Positions 22,432 through 27,934 of a stretch of 27,934 nucleotides of DNA are shown here, one piece after another. Each line of letters starts with the position of its first letter. Positions within the stretch are counted from its first letter, which is position 1. The stretch lies in the IMG/VR virus record IMGVR_UViG_3300022707_005361, positions 1-27,934 of that record; one strand, given 5' to 3'. The position numbers and the translations under genes were made by a program. The stretch is from a virus. Under the pieces are notes generated by a model. The model did not search any database. It was not told where the DNA came from and was given only the letters and a program-made list of their open reading frames with translations.

Positions 22432-22628
22432 AAATAACTATCCTCAAAATGTATTAATATATCCTCCACCAGACGGTTGTCAGCTGTCATATAATGAATT
22501 TTCCCACCATCGCTGAAATAATCATCCTGAGCTTTTTCAACCTCCTCACGGCTGATTATCACCCGGTTTCTTTTGCTGTAAGGCCGGGGGAAGCGGGATT
22601 TCCATTTGCTTTCTTTAGGTGTTGTCAT
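22428..22628 (-). CDS. Small hypothetical protein
   Basis: 66 residues, basic N-terminus (WKSRFPRPYSKRNRVIIS) and acidic C-terminus. Coupled to the deoxyribosyltransferase-like gene by an ATGA overlap. No family recognised. Confidence 0.45.
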   Translation of the reverse strand: MTTPKESKWKSRFPRPYSKRNRVIISREEVEKAQDDYFSDGGKIHYMTADNRLVEDILIHFEDSYL

Positions 22629-22891
22629 TGTTTTTGTTTACCATCCTGCCCTCTCTCATCTACAAATTTATCAAAATTTAATAATCTATTCTGGCAGATT
22701 TTCAATAAGGCTGAATAGGATTCGTGTACATCGGTTACTCCATCAGCATTTTTATAAAAATCAGGCTCCCCGAACTGCGGACACCAACCACCGCAAGCAG
22801 CCTCACCACCACTATAAAAACATGCTTGAACTTTATATTTTTTACCTCTCTTAATCTCTAAATTACCATCTTTATCAATCTTACCTTCCAT
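22625..22891 (-). CDS. Small Cys-containing hypothetical protein
   Basis: 88 residues with ACFYSGGEAACGGWCPQFGE, three Cys and several Gly that may bind metal, followed by DGVTDVHESYSALLKICQNR. It overlaps the next gene by ATGA. Function unknown. Eleven bases separate it from rep. Confidence 0.45.
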   Translation of the reverse strand: MEGKIDKDGNLEIKRGKKYKVQACFYSGGEAACGGWCPQFGEPDFYKNADGVTDVHESYSALLKICQNRLLNFDKFVDERGQDGKQKQ

Positions 22892-22902
22892 TATATTTTT
22901 CC

Positions 22903-24126
22903 TTAAAATTCATCATCATTGAGTAATGATCCCCATTCAGAATGGACATCATCAAAATTATCATACTGCGTAAATAAAACATCAAACCTTTCTCTGAACA
23001 GTTTCCTATCCTCCTTAGATAGTGTTTTATAACCTCTTTTGAATTGATCGGGCTGTCTTTTATAAACCTCATCAAACCTTTCCTCGTTGGTACTCCCTTG
23101 ATAGAGTTTAAGGTCTGTTGCTTTGTCCTCTGCCTGCTGCTTGGCTTCGGTTTCTTTGTCTTCAGGCGCTTTGGACTTCAAAGTATCATCCATACTTGAT
23201 AATATCTGCTTAAGGTAAGCGCCGGAATTTTTGATAATTGAACCTTTTTTTTCGTTTTCTGCGATGATTTCCATGGCCTGTTCTATTTTTTCACCGGAGT
23301 ATGTCTTCCTCAAAGTCTCTATAGTTTTTTGAGGGACTTTAAACTCTTCCAGAACGGCTGTAATATTGTCTTTTTGGTATGGGATGGCTATTTTTTCTAT
23401 CGGTAGATTAAGGAACTTTTTATACTTGGGGTTTTTGGTAATATAAAAACTAATACTATTAATAGCCTGACCTTTTTTTTTTGTTTCTGATTTAATAAAA
23501 AGATCAGTCTGGTCATTCACTTCTTTAATAGCTGGTTGTACTACTCTGCGGTTGAAATCCCTATATTCTTTATATTTACCAGGGTCGATGCCGAAAAAAA
23601 TTCTTAAAACTGCAATACTTTTTTCAGGCGTTCGCCCTTTTTCAGGTATCTTGGTAATAGATGTTTTATAATCCCGGCATAATTCATAAAGCGCCCAGCC
23701 GTATTGTCCGCCTTTGTATTCCTTCTGAAGTTTTAAATTGATTTTAGCGTATAATGTTCTATCACTTAAAGCCGGGATTAATTCAGGCGCAAAGGAAAAA
23801 TAACATATTTTATTAAATTTGCCGATTCGTACTCCAGCCAGCAGGCTTAAACATCCCCATTCTTTTCTTTTGTCTTTTTCAAAAATATTATACTCAACAG
23901 ATGTGTCACGCAGGTTTTTAAGCATTATTTCTAGATTTTTAACACTATTAATACCTGGAACGTACTCTTTTAAAAGATCAATATTTACACTATGTATCGA
24001 TGTGGTTTTTAATTCATCAAAGGCCTCTGCAAGTAAAGCATTGAATAAATGCTGTTCCAAAAGGCTTATTTTATGGCTTATCTGTATAACGGCACTATGT
24101 TTAATCACGTCTTTTTTGGTAGTCAT
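22903..24126 (-). CDS. rep: Rep_3/RepB-family replication initiator
   Basis: 407 residues. Layout fits two winged-helix domains of the Rep_3 family: VIQISHKISLLEQHLFNALL at the N-terminus, FSFAPELIPALSDRTLYAKI in the first domain, YGWALYELCRDYK and SIAVLRIFFGIDPGKYKEYR in the second (dimer/iteron-binding region). The last 120 residues are a charged extension with a KGSIIKNSGAYLKQIL helix. Such proteins bind iterons and open the origin. A promoter with TTGACT lies at 24192-24220, five iterons just beyond it at 24241-24346, and ATG 24126 has a poor ribosome binding site. Autoregulation by iteron binding is expected but not shown. Confidence 0.8.
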   Translation of the reverse strand: MTTKKDVIKHSAVIQISHKISLLEQHLFNALLAEAFDELKTTSIHSVNIDLLKEYVPGINSVKNLEIMLKNLRDTSVEYNIFEKDKRKEWGCLSLLAGVRIGKFNKICYFSFAPELIPALSDRTLYAKINLKLQKEYKGGQYGWALYELCRDYKTSITKIPEKGRTPEKSIAVLRIFFGIDPGKYKEYRDFNRRVVQPAIKEVNDQTDLFIKSETKKKGQAINSISFYITKNPKYKKFLNLPIEKIAIPYQKDNITAVLEEFKVPQKTIETLRKTYSGEKIEQAMEIIAENEKKGSIIKNSGAYLKQILSSMDDTLKSKAPEDKETEAKQQAEDKATDLKLYQGSTNEERFDEVYKRQPDQFKRGYKTLSKEDRKLFRERFDVLFTQYDNFDDVHSEWGSLLNDDEF

Positions 24127-24191
24127 AGTTATTATTTTTATGGAGACTGTTAATTGTTAGGGTTAAAGTATTTTTGTTTTCTGATAAAAAT

Positions 24192-24220
24192 AAGGTACTT
24201 TTTAGTGTGGCAAAAGTCAA
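24192..24220 (-). promoter_or_regulatory. Promoter of rep
   Basis: On the - strand TTGACT (24220-24215), a 17-base spacer and TACCTT (24197-24192). It lies 66 bases upstream of the rep ATG and 20 bases from the first iteron. Confidence 0.5.
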
Positions 24221-24240
24221 GTTAATTTTGTCACAACCCT

Positions 24241-24346
24241 ACAGAAATCTGTCCACCGCTTTACAGAAATCTGTCCACCGCTTTACAGAAATCTGTCCAC
24301 CGCTAACAGAAATCTGTCCACCGCTAACAGAAATCTGTCCACCGCT
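24241..24346 (+). repeat. Five origin iterons
   Basis: Five perfect copies of the 20-base unit ACAGAAATCTGTCCACCGCT start at 24241, 24263, 24285, 24306 and 24327, spaced 22, 22, 21 and 21 bases. Each contains a small dyad (ACAGA..TCTGT). Spacing near two helical turns places initiator monomers on one face. AT-rich DNA (24347-24540) follows, a likely melting region. This is the plasmid origin, adjacent to rep. Confidence 0.9.
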
Positions 24347-24851
24347 ACTTTTTTTATCCCTTACCCACTATGCTTTTGCTATACCCCTAAAACTCTTAAA
24401 GCTCTTAAAAGTAATAAAAGGGTTTTTAAACGTGAAAAAATCAGAAAAAGGCGCAAAATTACAAAATTCTGCCTTTAAAAAGTGGTTGTTGTTCTTATAA
24501 TAAATTATTTTATTTGTTTTTCTATTGGAATAAAAAGAAAGGGAAAAACAGGATCGTAAATGGAAATGTGAGAAGAAGACTGAATGAGAAATTTGCGCCG
24601 GGATTTTAACCGTGGTGGTATCACCACAGTTCAATGTTAAAGCTAGAACGGGAATTCCCCTTTCGGTATAATTTCAATAGGTTAGTATTTTTTTGTTGTT
24701 CGCGAGACTTCGATAGAATACGAAACAACCATTTAACCAATATTGACAATACTTTCCAGGTTTTTCCTATTGAAAAAGGCTTTTGGCGGAAATATTCGAA
24801 AGCCTTACAGAGTAAGAATTTGGAATATTTTTCCGGTTTTAACCGTCGCGA

Positions 24852-24960
24852 TATCACAACAGTTGTTTCCATTTTGGAAATAGTTGATGTTTCTGGGTAC
24901 TCGAATTCGAGTAGTCTAACACCGAATTCGGTTTTTTTGTTTTCAGAATGGATCCGGGTA
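24852..24960 (+). repeat. Long inverted repeat, left copy (at least 109 bp)
   Basis: Identical over 109 bp to the reverse complement of 27826-27934. At 24960/27826 identity stops abruptly. The other end cannot be bounded because the window ends. It contains the 16-bp and 12-bp GAATTC-centred palindromes. Confidence 0.95.
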
Positions 24961-25009
24961 TGGTCCGTACTGCAGAACAGCATTAGAATTCAATGTTTAT
25001 AAGTATTTG

Positions 25010-25037
25010 ACAGTTGTAGGGGTATCCCTACAACTGT
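25010..25037. other. 12-bp perfect stem-loop
   Basis: ACAGTTGTAGGG, loop GTAT, CCCTACAACTGT. No T tract follows. The GTAT loop matches that of the shorter stem at 24612-24627. Confidence 0.6.
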
Positions 25038-25062
25038 TTCGCAGAAAAATTAATATCCTTTG

Positions 25063-25086
25063 TCAGTAAGGGATTACTGATTTTTT
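25063..25086 (+). terminator. Terminator-like hairpin
   Basis: TCAGTAA-GGGA-TTACTGA followed by six T gives a rho-independent-type signal for + strand transcription, although the stem is AT-rich. No + strand gene lies directly upstream, so it might end a short RNA from this noncoding region. Confidence 0.4.
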
Positions 25087-25157
25087 AGAAATTTAGGGAT
25101 CCGATATGGTCCGGAGAATTCGAACTGTTAGATATTTTCGAATAGTTGGAAAGGAGA

Positions 25158-25181
25158 AAGCCCGGGTTTAATTCCGGGCTT
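25158..25181. other. GC-rich hairpin
   Basis: AAGCCCGG, eight-base loop, CCGGGCTT, a perfect eight-base stem in the noncoding region. It could end transcription or form a protein site. No clear T tract on either strand. Confidence 0.4.
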
Positions 25182-25435
25182 CCGGTTTAAGGAGAGTGAT
25201 ACATTAAAGAAGAAAATCTGCTCGTGGATAATTAAAGCATTACCCGATTCTCTTTTTAATTAAATTAGTAATTATGGGTATATAATAGCAGGATTCGGCT
25301 ACAAAGAGCAAATCGGTGATTTTATTTTTAAAACTGTTGTAAAAATACATTCCTTTATTTAGAATACTAAGAGATTTAAGAAACCGCACAACTTGTGTAT
25401 GTTGAAATGGGGATGAAATATTTACGGAGATCTGA

Positions 25436-26116
25436 ATGAAGAAAATGCTGCTTTTTATCGGAATAATGCTGTTGATCAACTCTACCGTCTGGGCCGCAGA
25501 AGGCGCTATAACCCGTTTCGGGAACTGGCTGGATGGTACCGGACAAACATGTACTGAATGCCCTACCTGTCCCATCGGTTCGGAAGGTGTGATCTGTCCC
25601 GATACCCCGGTTGAAGATGTGAAAAGAGCGCCTTATGAAATAGGAATCCGCAGTGATGTTTTTGTCACTCCTACCGGCGGGCCGGCTCAATTCCACATTG
25701 ATAATTTCACTCTTCAGTTCAAACATAATTATTCCAGAGTTTTCAATGTCTATGCCAGTTACAGTTCAGCCACTATTGAAAAAACCGAATATGATAATTC
25801 GCTTTACGATAAAACATGGCATTATCAGACGATTGTAGCGGGAATAGGTTGGTATATTCATCCTATTTTTGAACTGTTTGTCGGAATAGGTAAAATAGAC
25901 GCTCAGAATTCGGAAGGTTCTGAAGAGTTGGGAATAGTTCTGGAACGTGGGTTAAGGGCGCATTGGGCTTTAAATAATCTGGGGTATAAAATCAATATAG
26001 CCTTGATCAGCCGTGAGATACCTTTAGCTGATGAGGGAGTGGACATCAACAGAAGTCCTGCTGTTGCGACACATACCAGCATCAGCGTCGGGATAGATAT
26101 TCCGATAGGATGGTAG
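25436..26116 (+). CDS. Outer-membrane barrel-like protein (cargo)
   Basis: 226 residues. A signal peptide (MKKMLLFIGIMLLI ... VWAAEG, cleavage near residue 21) is followed by a Cys-rich linker (CTECPTCPIGSEGVICPD) and a beta body with alternating hydrophobic/aromatic strands (VFNVYASYSSATIEKTEY, YQTIVAGIGWYIHPIFELF) ending in a terminal aromatic (IGW), the outer-membrane barrel signature. GGAG lies eight bases before the ATG. The short length suggests an eight-stranded barrel. As an isolated + gene inside the inverted-repeat-flanked segment it is likely host-modifying cargo. Exact family unknown. Confidence 0.6.
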   Translation: MKKMLLFIGIMLLINSTVWAAEGAITRFGNWLDGTGQTCTECPTCPIGSEGVICPDTPVEDVKRAPYEIGIRSDVFVTPTGGPAQFHIDNFTLQFKHNYSRVFNVYASYSSATIEKTEYDNSLYDKTWHYQTIVAGIGWYIHPIFELFVGIGKIDAQNSEGSEELGIVLERGLRAHWALNNLGYKINIALISREIPLADEGVDINRSPAVATHTSISVGIDIPIGW

Positions 26117-26117
26117 G

Positions 26118-26207
26118 ATGTTTATCACCTTGATTAAATGGGCTTTGATAGGAGTAGGAATATGGTTTATCTATACTCTGATGACAGGCGGCAGCCTGCC
26201 TTTCTGA
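26118..26207 (+). CDS. Possible 29-residue membrane peptide
   Basis: Begins two bases after the barrel gene stop. A single hydrophobic helix (MFITLIKWALIGVGIWFIYT) and a short tail. It could be a genuine small membrane protein or a chance ORF. The only support is close spacing and strong hydrophobicity. Confidence 0.35.
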   Translation: MFITLIKWALIGVGIWFIYTLMTGGSLPF

Positions 26208-26217
26208 AATATATAAA

Positions 26218-26649
26218 TTACTCCGTATCCATCAGAAATCTGATCTGTCTACGGCTCTTTGCCAGCTGTTCATCAGTCATTCTATCCAGAAGTATAGCTA
26301 TAATTTCATAGGCCCGTTGGATATTACGTCCGGAAGTCCCGTTTTTCAGTCTTTTGAAAATACCGTCTTTGCTGGTTGCCATGATCTGAGAAAGTTCCTC
26401 TTTCGTAGCACATTGTAGTTTATCCATCATTATGTCTACGGATTCAACCCGGATGCCGTACTTTTTTTTGTACTGACACAGAGATATCTCCGGGTGTTTC
26501 GTCTGAAGATGTATTTTCAGACCCCGGAATGAGAGGGTACAGATACGGCAGAAAGTCTTATCTTTAGCTGCTTGGACTGATGGGTTCATTTCCTGTTTGA
26601 TTTGTTTTTCAAGGCGTGTGAGGCGCTTTTTAAGTGCTTTTGTTGTCAT
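26218..26649 (-). CDS. Zinc-finger/helix-turn-helix regulator (Ros/MucR-like finger)
   Basis: About 143 residues from ATG 26649. An in-frame ATG at 26661 is also possible, but a neighbouring ORF overlaps it. CRICTLSFRGLKIHLQTKH gives a Cys2-His2 finger, and PEISLCQYKKKYGI follows, the pattern of Ros/MucR proteins. Residues about 90-135 (CATKEELSQIMATSKDGIF, then NGTSGRNIQRAYEIIAILL) look like a Cro/cI-type helix-turn-helix. The combination suggests a DNA-binding regulator, possibly of the lysogenic or plasmid state. Partner operators may be the repeats at 27271 and 27792, but this is untested. Confidence 0.55.
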   Translation of the reverse strand: MTTKALKKRLTRLEKQIKQEMNPSVQAAKDKTFCRICTLSFRGLKIHLQTKHPEISLCQYKKKYGIRVESVDIMMDKLQCATKEELSQIMATSKDGIFKRLKNGTSGRNIQRAYEIIAILLDRMTDEQLAKSRRQIRFLMDTE

Positions 26650-26754
26650 AGTATGAATCAAGGATTGATCCTATTTTTTTTGCGTCATGATTGTCAAAAC
26701 AAATCTGTTTAAGAGCTTCTTCAGCTTTTTCCAGTTTAGCTTTCAGTTACTCAT
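26630..26754 (-). pseudogene. Small ORF with apparent one-base deletion
   Basis: After the stop of the upstream gene the frame reads LKAKLEKAEEALKQICF, then HDAKKIGSILDSYYDNKST and a stop, an amphipathic helical small protein. An ATG eight bases before it (ATGAGTAAC) gives Met-Ser-Asn but in the wrong phase: one extra C (AACC) would join them into a 41-residue ORF. The region is therefore a frameshifted gene or a sequencing indel in a C run. Confidence 0.4.
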
Positions 26755-26950
26755 AATTACCGCTGTTCTCTATCTGACGGCCTGAATCGTGCCAGGGGAC
26801 GAAGGTGGAGGTAAGCACAGTTTGTCCTGAATGGGGAACAAAACTCCGATAAATCCAGCCACCAGGGACTCTTCTGACTGATTCAATACGGTGATCAGTT
26901 TTGGTAATAATGATTTCTTCATGCAGTTTCATTTTGTAGATGTCGTCCAT
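26747..26950 (-). CDS. Small hypothetical protein
   Basis: 67 residues. HEEIIITKTDHRIESVRRVP and GGWIYRSF show a beta-rich small protein of the kind found in many phages and plasmids (the VPGGWIYRS phrase is recurrent). Function unknown. Its stop overlaps the ATG of the frameshifted small gene. Confidence 0.5.
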   Translation of the reverse strand: MDDIYKMKLHEEIIITKTDHRIESVRRVPGGWIYRSFVPHSGQTVLTSTFVPWHDSGRQIENSGNYE

Positions 26951-26965
26951 TTTTTGTCCTTTAAG

Positions 26966-27265
26966 TTAAATTACAGGCCGTAAAACAGCCACGTTGTACT
27001 CAGTATGAGTGGGGTAATGCTGATGGGAAAATTCTTTACCAAGCTGAGGATCGGAATCAAAATGGAAGCCGTAACTTGGTTTTTCATCTTTATAGGTTTT
27101 GTAGGTAATGACAATAGGTACTTTATGGATTGTCGTATTATCTGAATAAGTCACCGTCTGAAGAGTGTGAGCTTTTTTTAATTCAGACATGACCAGTAGA
27201 ACATCGGCTCCTGATTTTTCAATCAGGTCGTCGGCCAGTTCGCTTTTGTATTTCATGGGGTTCAT
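26966..27265 (-). CDS. Hypothetical protein
   Basis: 99 residues. Helical N-terminus (MNPMKYKSELADDLIEKSGA) and a beta part (HKVPIVITYKTYKDEKPSYG). The start may be the ATG at 27265 or the one at 27256; neither has a strong ribosome binding site. A 20-base motif shared with the gene at 27778 lies directly upstream. No family recognised. Confidence 0.45.
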   Translation of the reverse strand: MNPMKYKSELADDLIEKSGADVLLVMSELKKAHTLQTVTYSDNTTIHKVPIVITYKTYKDEKPSYGFHFDSDPQLGKEFSHQHYPTHTEYNVAVLRPVI

Positions 27266-27270
27266 TTTGA

Positions 27271-27290
27271 GTTATTAAGTAATTCTTAAT
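27271..27290 (-). promoter_or_regulatory. Repeated operator-like motif, copy 1
   Basis: On + it reads GTTATTAAGTAATTCTTAAT, one base different from 27792-27811. The core ATTAAG-five-CTTAAT is a dyad. It sits immediately upstream of a leftward gene, so a shared regulator site is plausible. Confidence 0.5.
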
Positions 27291-27353
27291 TTAAAGGTTG
27301 ATAAAGTATTATTCTTGTTTTCAAAGGCAGAAATTAGTAACTTACGACTTTTG

Positions 27354-27399
27354 AGCCTAGTCAGGAAATGACACCTAGCCTAGTCAGGAAATGACATCT
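27354..27399 (+). repeat. Two tandem 23-base repeats
   Basis: AGCCTAGTCAGGAAATGACA followed by CCT, then a second copy ending TCT in place of CCT. It overlaps the last codons of the gene at 27384-27653, so the gene's end may have been shaped by the duplication. Confidence 0.75.
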
Positions 27400-27653
27400 A
27401 GTGCATAAACAAGTCTCTTCAGTTTTGCCAAAAGAATTTTGTCATATATTCTGAAGCTGAAAGGAAGTGAGTACTTTACTAAATTACCATGAAATACAGT
27501 ATAATTTTTCATTTTGCTGAACAAATTACCGTAGCTTTGTAAGGTGTGACCTTCTTTTTTAACCCATTGTAGTAAATCTATAGGGTTTGTGAAATTTCGC
27601 TTTGTGTAATCATATTCATAATATTCATAATCAAAATCAAAAGTTTTTTTCAT
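27384..27653 (-). CDS. Hypothetical protein
   Basis: 89 residues. MKKTFDFDYEYYEYDYTKRN is extremely Tyr/Asp-rich; then WVKKEGHTLQSYGNLFSKMK and a Leu-rich end. Its start overlaps the next upstream gene by ATGA. No family recognised. Confidence 0.45.
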   Translation of the reverse strand: MKKTFDFDYEYYEYDYTKRNFTNPIDLLQWVKKEGHTLQSYGNLFSKMKNYTVFHGNLVKYSLPFSFRIYDKILLAKLKRLVYALDVIS

Positions 27654-27778
27654 TTTTTCATCTTATTTTTAAGGTTTGATGCAGTAGGTGCTTCTTTAGG
27701 TATTTTGTACCCGTGAATTTTATCAATGAATGTTTTTACTTCGATTGTGCTCAGTCCGTCATTTTTTAAAGTTTTCAT
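27650..27778 (-). CDS. Small hypothetical protein
   Basis: 42 residues from ATG 27778, preceded by AAAGGA. An earlier in-frame ATG at 27838 lies inside the long inverted repeat and would bypass the operator-like motif, so the shorter form is preferred. Lys-rich product ending SNLKNKMKK. Function unknown. Confidence 0.45.
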   Translation of the reverse strand: MKTLKNDGLSTIEVKTFIDKIHGYKIPKEAPTASNLKNKMKK

Positions 27779-27791
27779 TTTATCCTTTGGT

Positions 27792-27811
27792 GTTATTAAG
27801 TAATGCTTAAT
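27792..27811 (-). promoter_or_regulatory. Repeated operator-like motif, copy 2
   Basis: GTTATTAAGTAATGCTTAAT on +, 19 of 20 identical to 27271-27290. It lies 13 bases upstream of the ATG at 27778, just before the ribosome binding site. Confidence 0.5.
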
Positions 27812-27825
27812 AGGTGGAAGCCGGT

Positions 27826-27934
27826 TACCCGGATCCATTCTGAAAACAAAAAAACCGAATTCGGTGTTAGACTACTCGAATTCGAGTACCCAGAAACATC
27901 AACTATTTCCAAAATGGAAACAACTGTTGTGATA
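27826..27934 (-). repeat. Long inverted repeat, right copy (runs off window)
   Basis: Perfect inverted copy of 24852-24960 over all 109 bases visible. The two copies enclose 25-27.8 kb, including the barrel gene, the zinc-finger regulator and small ORFs. Confidence 0.95.

Larger units (their letters stand above)
24347..25435. other. Origin-proximal noncoding region rich in palindromes
   Basis: About 1.1 kb without a convincing gene. After AT-rich DNA, 24600-25200 contains many perfect palindromes: GTGGTG-GTAT-CACCAC (24612-24627), GGGAATTCCC (24650-24659), TACTCGAATTCGAGTA (24898-24913), ACCGAATTCGGT (24921-24932), plus TCGCGA, GATATC, two GGATCC, CTGCAG, TCCGGA and CCCGGG. A one-mismatch DnaA-box-like CGTGGATAA lies at 25223-25231. 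Possible roles are partition site, single-strand initiation site or recombination site. Open frames exist on both strands at 24621-25002 but neither looks coding beyond repeat chance. Confidence 0.5.

Noticed and set aside
24241-24346. CRISPR-like array
   Set aside because: Repeats are directly adjacent with only one or two bases between them, no spacers and no cas genes. They are iterons.
24174-24500. Open frame with repeated TEICPPL peptides across the origin
   Set aside because: The repeated peptide is simply the translated iterons. The region is explained by the replication origin.
24621-25002. Protein-coding gene on either strand in the palindromic region
   Set aside because: Frames of about 120 codons are open on both strands over the same DNA, lack good ribosome sites and read through palindromes. 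Conserved openness in both repeat copies is noted, but a gene is not supported.
24852-27934. Insertion sequence or transposon
   Set aside because: Long inverted repeats are present, but no transposase is encoded between them and target duplications cannot be examined.
1-27934. tRNA or rRNA genes
   Set aside because: No cloverleaf-like stretch with a T-loop GTTCRA motif and acceptor pairing was recognised, and no rRNA-like sequence.

Overview
This window is about 28 kb of a phage genome that also carries a plasmid replicon, so a phage-plasmid is the best reading. Phage evidence: an ordered run of contractile-type tail genes on the + strand, a tail fibre, and a large set of early genes (exonuclease, RecT-type annealing protein, VRR-NUC nuclease, SSB, YopX and many tiny ORFs). 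Plasmid evidence: a Rep_3/RepB-type initiator with five iterons upstream. I see no integrase, transposase, tRNA or CRISPR array. The DNA is AT-rich. Signal peptides, lipoproteins and an outer-membrane barrel-like protein point to a diderm host. A spirochaete such as Leptospira would fit, but nothing here proves it.

Layout. 1-7519 (+): tail assembly chaperone with a probable -1 frameshift at an A10 run, tape measure, Dit-like protein, baseplate plug, hub, Gp138-like spike, gp25-like protein, baseplate J and a tail-protein-I/DUF2612-like protein. At least five tiny genes lie between them: a zinc-ribbon protein, an unknown, two single-membrane-span proteins and a lipoprotein. 7568-11340 (-): an early recombination operon headed by a ribbon-helix-helix (RHH) regulator. 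11341-12130: a divergent control region and a winged-helix replication-type gene (+). 12138-16433 (-): a second early operon headed by a second RHH gene and containing SSB, which appears frameshifted. 16635-17939 (+): a large lipoprotein. 17932-20036 (-): tail fibre, likely fibre chaperone and a small protein. 20265-24126 (-): hypotheticals, a DciA/DUF721-like protein, a nucleoside 2-deoxyribosyltransferase-like protein and Rep. 24127-25435: rep promoter, iterons and about 1 kb of palindrome-rich DNA without a convincing gene. 25436-27934: an outer-membrane-like cargo gene and a small leftward operon, enclosed by an inverted repeat of at least 109 bp that runs off the window.

Two observations stand out. 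First, a 125-bp stretch of the conserved core of baseplate J (6122-6246) is present as a perfect inverted copy at 16120-16244, in the same reading phase, forming the N-terminal part of a small early gene directly downstream of an RHH regulator. Second, the palindrome-rich block beside the origin is repeated, inverted and without mismatch, about 3 kb away. Both could allow DNA inversion. The first could also make a decoy fragment of a baseplate protein. There are also two single-base frameshifts in early-type genes, at 12881-12886 and near 26750, which are either sequencing errors or real mutations.
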